From Aquipseudomonas alcaligenes MRY13-0052 (GTDB lineage: Bacteria; Pseudomonadota; Gammaproteobacteria; Pseudomonadales; Pseudomonadaceae), in the NCBI GenBank assembly GCA_000474255.1, contig BATO01000029.1:1-64000 (forward strand): a stretch of 64,000 nt of DNA. Direction: 5' to 3'. Both the position numbers and the translations under genes were made by a program. Under the pieces are notes generated by a model. It ran no database searches and was not told the DNA's origin. It saw only the letters and a list, made by a program, of their open reading frames with translations. Positions 57,119-64,000 of this stretch are shown piece by piece. How positions within the stretch are numbered: the first letter of the stretch is position 1; each line of letters opens with the position of its first letter.

Positions 57119-58452
57119 TCCTCCGCCAGCGCGACGTGGGCGCGGTCGGTCAGCGGCTTGAACAGGTAGTTGAGCAGCGAGCGCTCGCCGGTGCGCACGA
57201 AGGCTTCCACCGGCATGCCGGGACGGATCTGCACGCCGGCCAGCTTGTGCATGCCCTCGTCGCTCACCTGCACGCGCATGCGGTAATAGGGGATGCCGGT
57301 CTTCTCGTCCTGCAGGCGGTCGGCGGAAACCAGCGTCACCCGGCCTTCCACCCGTGGCGTCAGGCTCTGGTTGAAGGCGACGAACATCAGCTCCACCGGC
57401 AGGCCGGGTTGCAGGGTGTCCACCAGGTCCACCGGCACCTGGGCGTCCACCAGCAGCGGCGCGTCCTGGGGGACGATCTCCATCAGCTTCTGCCCGGGGC
57501 TGATCACCCCGCCTTCGGTGAACACGCTGAGACCCACCACCACGCCGCCGCTGGGCGCGCGCACCTGGGTGTTGGCCAGTTCGAACTCGGCGCCGCGCAG
57601 GCGGTTGGCCAGGTCCTCGGCGCGCACCTGCTCCTCGGCGAGCTGGCCGCGCACTTCCTTCTGGTATTCCTCGCGGCGCTGGCCGGCGTTCAGGCGCAGC
57701 TCGGCCACCTGGCGCTGCAGGCGGCCGATATTGCCCAGGTCCTCGGAAAGGGTGCCGTTGATCTGCGCCAGCAGGCGCTCGTTCTCCAGTAGGCGGTTAC
57801 GGGCGATGTAGCCGTCACGGGCCAGGTCGCGCAGGCCGCGCAGCTGTTCTTCCAGGGTGTCGCGCTGGGCTTCCTTGCTCGCCATCGAGGCGCGCAGGCC
57901 CTGGAGGATGGCCTGGGTGCCGGCGATGCTTTCGTCGATGGCCGAGAGTTCCATGCGCAGCGCCTGGCGCCGGCTGCCGAGCAGCTGGCGTTGCAGGGCC
58001 AGGCTGGCGGCGACGCGGGGTTCGCTCTCGCTGGCCAGCAGGTCGTCGGCGAAGGTGATGGTTGCCAGCCCGTCGCGTTCGGCGGTCAGCCGCGCCTCGG
58101 CGGCGCGTGCCCCGAGGTACTGGGCATGCAGGGATTCCCGCTGCGCCCGCGCCTGGGTGGCGTTGACCTGCACCAGCACCTGGCCGGCCTGCACCGTGTC
58201 GCCATCGCGCACCAGGATGCGCTCCACCACACCGCCACCGGGGTGCTGCACGGCCTTGCGGCTGTCGGCGACCACCACGCTGCCGGAGACCGGCACGCCC
58301 TTGTCCAGGGGCGCCAGCGCGGCCCAGGCCATGAAGCCGCCGAAGCCCAGCAGCACCAGCCACCAGCCGAGGCGGGTGAAGCGGCGCTCGTCCAGGGGCA
58401 GCACCGGTGCCAAGGTCGGCTCCGGGGCCTTTTCCACTGCATGCAGGCTCAT
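57115..58452 (-). CDS. hasE: HasE, HlyD-family membrane fusion protein
   Basis: 445 residues. One N-terminal membrane helix (about 31-47, [17 protein letters not shown]), then the barrel-sandwich part ([36 protein letters not shown]), a long coiled-coil hairpin (about 100-270) and the C-terminal beta domain ending [26 protein letters not shown], the family's conserved tail. It links HasD to HasF. Overlaps hasD and hasF by four bases each. Confidence 0.93.
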   Translation of the reverse strand: MSLHAVEKAPEPTLAPVLPLDERRFTRLGWWLVLLGFGGFMAWAALAPLDKGVPVSGSVVVADSRKAVQHPGGGVVERILVRDGDTVQAGQVLVQVNATQARAQRESLHAQYLGARAAEARLTAERDGLATITFADDLLASESEPRVAASLALQRQLLGSRRQALRMELSAIDESIAGTQAILQGLRASMASKEAQRDTLEEQLRGLRDLARDGYIARNRLLENERLLAQINGTLSEDLGNIGRLQRQVAELRLNAGQRREEYQKEVRGQLAEEQVRAEDLANRLRGAEFELANTQVRAPSGGVVVGLSVFTEGGVISPGQKLMEIVPQDAPLLVDAQVPVDLVDTLQPGLPVELMFVAFNQSLTPRVEGRVTLVSADRLQDEKTGIPYYRMRVQVSDEGMHKLAGVQIRPGMPVEAFVRTGERSLLNYLFKPLTDRAHVALAEE

Positions 58453-60221
58453 GATTGCACCGGGGCGGCAGGGCCGCTGGCGTAGCTCACGCTCAGGCTC
58501 GGGGCCGCGCGCAGGGGCGCGGCCGCCGGGGTGGCGGGCCGTCCTTGCAGGTCCTGCCAGACCCGCGCCGCCGGGCCGAAGGCCTGCATCTGCCCGCCCC
58601 GCAGCACCAGCAGCTTGTCGGCACCGGCCAGCAGCGAGGGCTTGTGGGTGACCATCACCAGGGTACGGCGCAGGCGGCGCAGCTCGGCGATGGCCGCCAG
58701 CAGCGCCTGCTCGCCGGCTTCGTCGAGGTTGGCGTCGGGCTCGTCGAGCACGATCAGCGCCGGCAGGCCATAGAGCGCCCGGGCCAGGCCGATGCGCTGC
58801 TTCTGCCCACCGGAGAGACCGTTGCCGCCGTCGCCCAGCGGCGTGTCGTAGCCCTGGGGCATGCGCAGCACCAGCTCATGCACGCCGGCCAGGCGCGCGG
58901 CGGCCACCACCTTCTCCGCGTCCACTTCGGCGAAGCGCGCGATGTTCTCGGCGATGCTGCCGGCGAACAGCTGTACGTCCTGGGGCAGGTAGCCCAGGTG
59001 CGGGCCGAGGGCGGCCTTGTCCCATTGCTGCAGGTCGGCGCCATCCAGACGCACCTTGCCCGCCTGGGGCGCCCAGACGCCCACCAGCAACCGCGCCAGG
59101 CTGGATTTGCCGGAACCCGATGGGCCGAGCACGCCGAGGGTTTCCCCGGCCGGCAGGGCGAAGCCCAGGTTGAGCAGGGCGGGAACACGGCTGCCCGGCG
59201 CGGCGGCGCTGAGCTGCTCCACGCTCAGGTTGCCCTCGGGCACCGGCAGCGGCATCGCCTGGGGCCGGCGCGGGTGGGCCTGGAGCAGCGCCACCAGGCG
59301 CTGGTAGGCCAGGCGCGCGGCGCTCCATTGCTTCCAGGCGCCGATCAGTTGGTCCAGCGGTGCCAGCACCCGGCCCATGAGGATGGAGCCGGCGATCATC
59401 ATTCCCGGCGTCACCAGGCCGATCACCGCCAGCCAGGCGCCAAGGCCGAGCACCAGGGATTGCAGGGCGATGCGGGCGATCTTCGACAGCGCGCCGATCA
59501 TCGCCGTGCGCTCGCTGGCCAGGTTCTGCTGGCGGAGGAACTCGCCATGGCCGGCGAACCAGCGGCTGCGCAGGGCCGCGAGCATGCCCATGGCTTCGAT
59601 CACCTCGGCATTGCGCAGGCTGCTGCCGGCCTGCTGGGAGGAGCGGATCGACAGGCGGCTGGCGGCAGCCAGCGGCTCGGCGGACACCCGCTCGTTGAGC
59701 CAGGCCAACAGCACCAGGATCAGCGAGCCGACCAGGGCGAACAGCCCGAGCCAGGGGTCGAAGAGGAAGATCACCCCCAGGTAGACGGGGAACCAGGGCG
59801 CGTCGAAGAAGGCGAACAATGAGGGCCCGGTGACGAACTGGCGCAGGGTGGTGAGGTCGTTCAGCGCCTGGGCGGCGGCCTGGTCGCCACTCTTCAGGCT
59901 GGACTCGAAGGCCGCGCTGTAGACCCGCTCGTTGAGCTGCATGTCGAGGCGTGCGCCGATGCGGATGACCACGAAGCTGCGCACGTATTCCAGCAGCCCC
60001 ATGAAGGCGAACAGGCCGAGCACCATCAGCGTGAGCATGGCCAGGGTCATGGTGTTGCCGGAAGCCAGCACCCGGTCGTAGACCTGCAGCATGTAGAGCG
60101 CCGGGGCGAGCATCAGCAGGTTGATGACGGCGGTGAAGATGCCGACGCTGCGAAAACTCGACCGGAACAGCCCCAGCGCGGTGAGGATCTCGTTGCGCGG
60201 GCCCTGCTGTTGTGTGGCCAT
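58449..60221 (-). CDS. hasD: HasD, type I secretion ABC transporter
   Basis: 590 residues. Six membrane helices in the first 300 residues without an N-terminal C39-like peptidase domain, as in PrtD/HasD/AprD exporters of RTX proteases and HasA. ATPase: Walker [10 protein letters not shown], signature LSGGQKQR, Walker [14 protein letters not shown]. It powers one-step export of HasA. GGAG upstream of ATG 60221. It lies 159 bases after hasA, and that gap has two stable hairpins. Confidence 0.94.
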   Translation of the reverse strand: MATQQQGPRNEILTALGLFRSSFRSVGIFTAVINLLMLAPALYMLQVYDRVLASGNTMTLAMLTLMVLGLFAFMGLLEYVRSFVVIRIGARLDMQLNERVYSAAFESSLKSGDQAAAQALNDLTTLRQFVTGPSLFAFFDAPWFPVYLGVIFLFDPWLGLFALVGSLILVLLAWLNERVSAEPLAAASRLSIRSSQQAGSSLRNAEVIEAMGMLAALRSRWFAGHGEFLRQQNLASERTAMIGALSKIARIALQSLVLGLGAWLAVIGLVTPGMMIAGSILMGRVLAPLDQLIGAWKQWSAARLAYQRLVALLQAHPRRPQAMPLPVPEGNLSVEQLSAAAPGSRVPALLNLGFALPAGETLGVLGPSGSGKSSLARLLVGVWAPQAGKVRLDGADLQQWDKAALGPHLGYLPQDVQLFAGSIAENIARFAEVDAEKVVAAARLAGVHELVLRMPQGYDTPLGDGGNGLSGGQKQRIGLARALYGLPALIVLDEPDANLDEAGEQALLAAIAELRRLRRTLVMVTHKPSLLAGADKLLVLRGGQMQAFGPAARVWQDLQGRPATPAAAPLRAAPSLSVSYASGPAAPVQS

Positions 60222-60293
60222 GACCGACTAGCTCCTGCGACATGCGCCCGGCGGGCATTGACGTGCCCCCGGGCGCCTTTCAGAATTCGGCGC

Positions 60294-60369
60294 CGTCACA
60301 GCCGGCCTGCAAGCGAGGGCTGTGACGACGTGGTAACGGAGCGGATGGAAGAGCGATCTTTCATCCGCT
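60294..60369 (-). other. Two stem-loops between hasA and hasD
   Basis: First: 60340-60369, arms AGCGGATG.AAG/CTT.CATCCGCT, 11 pairs. Second: 60294-60327, arms CGTCACAGCC/GGCTGTGACG, ten pairs. Neither is followed by a U run on the minus strand, so they look like processing, stability or partial-attenuation elements that let hasA exceed hasDEF. Confidence 0.6.
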
Positions 60370-60380
60370 TTTTGCTTTCG

Positions 60381-61142
60381 TCAGGCGACGAATTGCAGGT
60401 CGGCGGTGTTGAAGCTGGTCACACCGGCGAGGGTGATGGTGCCGTGACCGTTGGTGTCGATGACGGTGTTGCCGCCCACGCTGCCCACGGTGCCGCCGGC
60501 GGCGGTGAAGGCACTGTAGTTGGCGAACAGCGAGTTGGAGATCTGGATCTTCTCGCCGCTGGCGTAGTCGGTGACGGTGTCGTTGCCGAAGCTGGTGGCC
60601 GCGCCGTTCACGCCGAAGAAGAAGTTATCCACACCCGCGCCACCGGTGAGGGTGTCGTTGCCGTTGTAGCCGGTGACGGTGTCCGCGCCAGAGCTGCCGT
60701 TGATCGACAGGTTGTTGGCGTTGAGCACGGCCTCCAGCTCGGTGGTGGTGCCCTGCATCAGGCCGTAGACGACCTTGTGCACGATGTTGTTGGCGGTCTG
60801 GGTGCCGGTCAGGTTGAGGCCGGTGATGGACAGTTCCGGGCCGTTGTTGAAGCTGTAGCCGGCGTTGTTCACGATCTGGTTACCGAAGCCCAGGCTGTCC
60901 AGTTGGCCGTACAGGGTGTGGGCCGGCGGTGAGAACAGGGTGTAGTTCAGCGAGCCGCCGGCGATGAAGCCTGCGGTGTGGCCTTCAACGCCGCTGGACA
61001 GGGCGTACTGGGTACCGCTCAGCGAGCCCGGGTAGAAACCGCCGGTGTTGTCCGGGTGGTTGCCGCTGATGAAGTCCGCGCGCCAGTCGGCGAAGTAGGT
61101 GCGGCCATTGGTAGCGGTTCCGTAGTTGATTGCGATAGTCAC
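60381..61142 (-). CDS. hasA: HasA-type hemophore fused to an RTX calcium-binding C-terminus
   Basis: 253 residues against about 205 for P. aeruginosa HasA. Residues 1-147 are the hemophore: SGNHPDNTGGF (His29, matching His32 of HasAp), GGSLNYTLFSPPAHTLYGQLDS (Tyr67 and His75, matching Tyr75 and His83) and VHKVVYGLMQG. From 149 three RTX nonapeptides follow: GSSGADTVT, GYNGNDTLT, GGAGVDNFF. Then a serralysin-like tail, FGNDTVTDYASGEKIQIS to TSFNTADLQFVA. No Sec signal peptide, as expected for a type I substrate. GTG start 61142 with GGAG nine bases upstream. It lies between hasR and hasD. No frameshift marks the joint. Confidence 0.9.
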   Translation of the reverse strand: MTIAINYGTATNGRTYFADWRADFISGNHPDNTGGFYPGSLSGTQYALSSGVEGHTAGFIAGGSLNYTLFSPPAHTLYGQLDSLGFGNQIVNNAGYSFNNGPELSITGLNLTGTQTANNIVHKVVYGLMQGTTTELEAVLNANNLSINGSSGADTVTGYNGNDTLTGGAGVDNFFFGVNGAATSFGNDTVTDYASGEKIQISNSLFANYSAFTAAGGTVGSVGGNTVIDTNGHGTITLAGVTSFNTADLQFVA

Positions 61143-61261
61143 AGGTGAGTCTCCATCGTTTGGGGTTTCCCTCGGCGCCGTCCGGTGCCTCGGGGCCTGC
61201 CTGCCGGCTCAGGGCCGAGAGGCGTGCTCGTCGATGCCTGCCACGGGGGCGTGCATCAGGA

Positions 61262-63937
61262 TCAGAAGCGGATTTCCACGGTGCCCTGCGCCGTGCGTCC
61301 ACGGCCCATGGTGGCGGCCAGGGCATCGCCCATCGGCACCACGTAGGCACGATCACTCAGGTTCTCCACGGAGAGGCGCAGGGTCAGGTTGTCGCTGACG
61401 CGGTAGGCGCTGTAGAAGTCCCAGACCACGTAGCTCTTCCAGATCAGCGGGTAGACGTCTTCTTCACCGGCGGCGCGGCGCTCGGCATAGGTCTCGAAGA
61501 AGCCTTCGCTGTAGCGGGCGCGCAGGCCCATATCCAGTTTCTTGTCGAAGAAGCGCAGGCCGCCGTGCCAGCTGCCGCGGTCCATGGGCATGTGTTCGGC
61601 GCTGCCCATCATGAAGCCGCAAGTGACCATGTTGTCGCGCCAGGCCTGGCCGGTGGCGACGGCGGAGGGGCCGATGTACCAGACTTTGTAGCAGAGCTCG
61701 TTCCTGCCGATCATGTGGGTGTAGGTGAGGCCGGTGTACCAGCGCTCGGCGTCGTATTCGAGCTCGTACTCCACGCCCTTGAAGCGCGCCGGGTTGAGGC
61801 TGTTGACGAAGGCCGAGGTGCCCAGGTTGGTGACCGCCGTATTGGGCAGGCCCACCTCCAGGCTCATGAACATGTAGTCGTCGACCTTGGTGTCGAAGTA
61901 GGCGACCTTGCCGGTGAGCTTGTCCCCAGGGATGAACAGCCCTTCCTTGAACAGGTTGATGCCGGCTTCCCAGGTCCGGGATTCCTCGGGCTCGAGGAAG
62001 GGGTTGGGGTACATCTTCGAGGCGGCGTCACCGATGTGGGTGCCGTGCATCAGGGTTTCGGTGATGGCCGGCGGGCGCCAGCCCTTGCCGTAGTTGGCGA
62101 ACAGCTGCAGCCAGTCGAGGCCCGGGTTCACTGCGATGGAGAAGGTCGGCGAGAGGTGGCCGCGCTCTTCGTCCACGCTGTACTGGGGCGACTGGGTGCG
62201 GCCGTTGAAGTCGCGGTAGGCGGTCAGGCGGGTGTCGCCTTCCAGGTGGTAACGGTCATAACGCAGGCCGCCGTTGATCTGCAGCCAGTCGTCGTAGCGA
62301 TAGCCCAGGCCGGTGAACAGGCTGGCCATTTCCCGGGTGCCCTTGGGGGTCACGCCCAGGGTGTCGCCGATCGGGTCGGTGGCGACTCGAGGGGTGGCCA
62401 GGCCGGCTTCGGGCTTGGTCTTGTCCTCGAAATATTCCATGCCGTAGTTGGCGGTGACCACCGAGCGCTCATCCAGCTCGAAGGTCGAGGTGTTCTGCAA
62501 TTGCGCACCCCAGGTGTCGGTGCGGTGGGTGATCGAATACGCCGGTGCGCAGTTGCGCTCCCAGGTCGCGGTCGAGCGCGGCACGTCGCAGTAGTCGGTG
62601 GGGTAGTTGGCGGGCGGGTTGCCCTTGTAGACGTCTTGCTCGTTACGGGTGGTGCCGTAGTAGAGCTTGGCCTGCAGGTCGATCAGCGGGTTGTCCGGGG
62701 TGTAGCTGTAGTCGAGGCTGTAGAGCTTGTTGGTCAGCCTGTCCTCGCCGGTCTTGCGCCAGGTATCGGTGCTCAGGGCGTTGGCCATGCTGGCGTTGTC
62801 GTAGCTGACGCGGCTTTCCAGGTAGCTGAAGCCCAGCGTCTGGTCCGGCGCCAGCTTGAGGCCGAGCTTGAACAGGTCGGAGCGCTGCATCTGGTTGGTG
62901 AACTTGACGAAGGTCGGCTTGCCCGGCTGGGCGTCGAGGCCCAGCTGGTTCTCGGCGCCGGACTTGCCGCGCTGGCCCGGCTCGTACTCGCCCAGGTGCT
63001 TTTCGCTGTGGGCCATCAGCAGGCTCCACAGGTCTTCGTCGAGGGCGAAGGCGGCGCTGCCGATGAAGTTCGTGCCGTTGTCGTAGCCGCCCAGGCCGGT
63101 GGTACCGCGCAGGCGCGCGCCGTAGTCATGGCCGGGCAGCAGCACGTCCTCGACGTTGAGGGTGCGGAAGTTGGCGATGCCGCCGATCACCCCGGCGCCG
63201 CCCATGCCCGAGGTCGGGCCCTTCTCGATGTCCACCTGGGTCAGCAGTTCGGTGTCCACCAGCACCTCGCCGTTGCGCTGCTGGTGGCCGCTCTGCTGGA
63301 AGTTCTGGCGGGCGCCGTCGATCGACATGTTGACCCGGCCGAAGTCCTGCAGCCCACGGATGTTCACCGACAGGCCCGGGTCCTGCTGGCTGACGATGCT
63401 GTACACGCCGGAGGTTTCCTCGAGCATGTCGGCGGCGTGGCGCGGCGGGTTGCGGTCGATCTGCTCGCGGCCGATCACCGCCACCGAACGCGGCGTGCGG
63501 TACATCCAGTCGTTGGCGTCGGCCTGGCTCTGCACATGGGTGGCGCCCAGTTGCATCACACTGCCGGCATCGGCGTAGGTGCGGGTCAGGCTGACCTGGC
63601 GCGGCGAGCTGAAGCTGTAGCTCACCGGGTGGCCGCGCAGCAGCGCCTGCAGGCCTTCGCGGATTTCCAGGCGGCCACGCACCGCGTTGCCCTGCAGCCC
63701 TTCCAGCAGGGCGGCGTCGAAGATCACCTGCACGCCGGACTGTTCGGCGAAGGTCAGCACCGCGCTGCTCAGCGGCTGCACCGGAATGTCGAAGGCGACC
63801 AGTGCCTGTTGCGCCTGCGCCGTCGCCGGAGCGGATTCGACGGCCTGCAGCTCCCCAGCGCAGGCCAGCATCCAGCTTCCCCCCAAGGCGAGCAGCGCAC
63901 GACGGAATCGCTGGCCCGGCCCCTTGTATGCGTTCAT
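61262..63937 (-). CDS. hasR: HasR, TonB-dependent hemophore/heme receptor
   Basis: 891 residues. Signal peptide about 1-32; STN signalling domain 45-118 (VAFDIPVQPLSSAVLTFAEQSGV), indicating sigma/anti-sigma control by HasI/HasS; plug about 140-260 with IRGLQDFGRVNMSIDGARQNF and a His in QQSGHQQRNGE; then the 22-strand barrel with GWRPPAITETLMHGTHIG and PNPFLEPEESRTWEAGIN, the FRAP- and NPNL-like boxes of heme receptors with His between, ending in Phe. It takes heme from HasA and imports it. First gene of the operon; a Fur-box-like site lies just upstream. hasI/hasS would be expected beyond 64000. Confidence 0.95.
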   Translation of the reverse strand: MNAYKGPGQRFRRALLALGGSWMLACAGELQAVESAPATAQAQQALVAFDIPVQPLSSAVLTFAEQSGVQVIFDAALLEGLQGNAVRGRLEIREGLQALLRGHPVSYSFSSPRQVSLTRTYADAGSVMQLGATHVQSQADANDWMYRTPRSVAVIGREQIDRNPPRHAADMLEETSGVYSIVSQQDPGLSVNIRGLQDFGRVNMSIDGARQNFQQSGHQQRNGEVLVDTELLTQVDIEKGPTSGMGGAGVIGGIANFRTLNVEDVLLPGHDYGARLRGTTGLGGYDNGTNFIGSAAFALDEDLWSLLMAHSEKHLGEYEPGQRGKSGAENQLGLDAQPGKPTFVKFTNQMQRSDLFKLGLKLAPDQTLGFSYLESRVSYDNASMANALSTDTWRKTGEDRLTNKLYSLDYSYTPDNPLIDLQAKLYYGTTRNEQDVYKGNPPANYPTDYCDVPRSTATWERNCAPAYSITHRTDTWGAQLQNTSTFELDERSVVTANYGMEYFEDKTKPEAGLATPRVATDPIGDTLGVTPKGTREMASLFTGLGYRYDDWLQINGGLRYDRYHLEGDTRLTAYRDFNGRTQSPQYSVDEERGHLSPTFSIAVNPGLDWLQLFANYGKGWRPPAITETLMHGTHIGDAASKMYPNPFLEPEESRTWEAGINLFKEGLFIPGDKLTGKVAYFDTKVDDYMFMSLEVGLPNTAVTNLGTSAFVNSLNPARFKGVEYELEYDAERWYTGLTYTHMIGRNELCYKVWYIGPSAVATGQAWRDNMVTCGFMMGSAEHMPMDRGSWHGGLRFFDKKLDMGLRARYSEGFFETYAERRAAGEEDVYPLIWKSYVVWDFYSAYRVSDNLTLRLSVENLSDRAYVVPMGDALAATMGRGRTAQGTVEIRF

Positions 63938-63968
63938 CGGTTTTCCTTATGGCTGTGTTTATTGTTTG

Positions 63969-63987
63969 GTGAATGAAAATCACTCTC
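63969..63987 (-). promoter_or_regulatory. Fur-box-like operator of the has operon
   Basis: GTGAATGAAAATCACTCTC matches 14 of 19 positions of GATAATGATAATCATTATC, centred about 40 bases before the hasR start. Confidence 0.55.
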
Positions 63988-64000
63988 ATCACCAAGACGA

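Noticed and set aside
60340-60380. Hairpin plus T run considered as a terminator of hasA
   Set aside because: The T run is on the plus strand side, preceding the hairpin in the direction of hasA transcription.

Overview
The window is chromosomal DNA from a high-G+C gammaproteobacterium of the genus Pseudomonas (sensu lato). Four things point there: the gene order algB-kinB-ampDh2 ... dgcP-dsbA-cc4-engB-[ersA]-polA-thrB-nrdJb/nrdJa-znuA/zur-znuCB-metNIQ, which matches my memory of the P. aeruginosa PAO1 PA5483-PA5505 block; a split B12-dependent ribonucleotide reductase; REP-type palindromes between genes; and a has heme-acquisition operon. No prophage, transposase, CRISPR array, tRNA or rRNA is visible.

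Layout. 1-5.8 kb: recC and recB on the minus strand; recC carries an apparent one-base frameshift. 6-11 kb: Na/Pi-type transporter, AraC-family regulator, epimerase plus BASS transporter pair, small unknown gene. 11.2-15.2 kb: a structured leader RNA ending in a strong terminator, then a globin-coupled PAS-GGDEF-EAL c-di-GMP enzyme translationally coupled to an Aer-type chemoreceptor. 15.3-21.4 kb: M16 peptidase, DUF5924/DUF2914 protein, a REP-bracketed DUF6602 nuclease-like gene, SpmAB-like membrane protein, WrbA plus a small lipoprotein. 21.4-24.4 kb: a heptamer tandem repeat and two minus-strand stress operons (small membrane proteins and Ivy lysozyme inhibitor; BON protein and a DUF2383-type protein). 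24.6-37.3 kb: algB-kinB, ampDh2, marC, a beta-barrel gene, CRY-DASH, dgcP, an EEP phosphatase, dsbA, cytochromes c, engB. 37.3-50.7 kb: ersA sRNA, polA, thrB, DUF4419 gene, nrdJ, the zinc cluster, a GMC oxidoreductase. 50.9-54.5 kb: lipoprotein and metNIQ. 54.6-64 kb: hasR-hasA-hasD-hasE-hasF followed by hemO-ybaN, all minus strand.

How the genes work together. The right end is a complete heme pathway: secreted hemophore (HasA), its type I exporter (HasDEF), TonB-dependent receptor (HasR) and a cytoplasmic heme oxygenase (HemO) with a translationally overlapping YbaN. Fur-box-like sites precede hasR and hemO. The most unusual item is HasA itself: an N-terminal hemophore domain is followed by RTX calcium-binding repeats and a serralysin-like C-terminus, giving 253 residues instead of about 205. 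The oxygen/redox and c-di-GMP pair at 11-15 kb, the shared upstream motif plus sigma-54-like promoters near algB, and the zinc (Zur) and NrdR operators are further regulatory themes. All functional statements rest on reading the sequence and on family knowledge; no database search was run.
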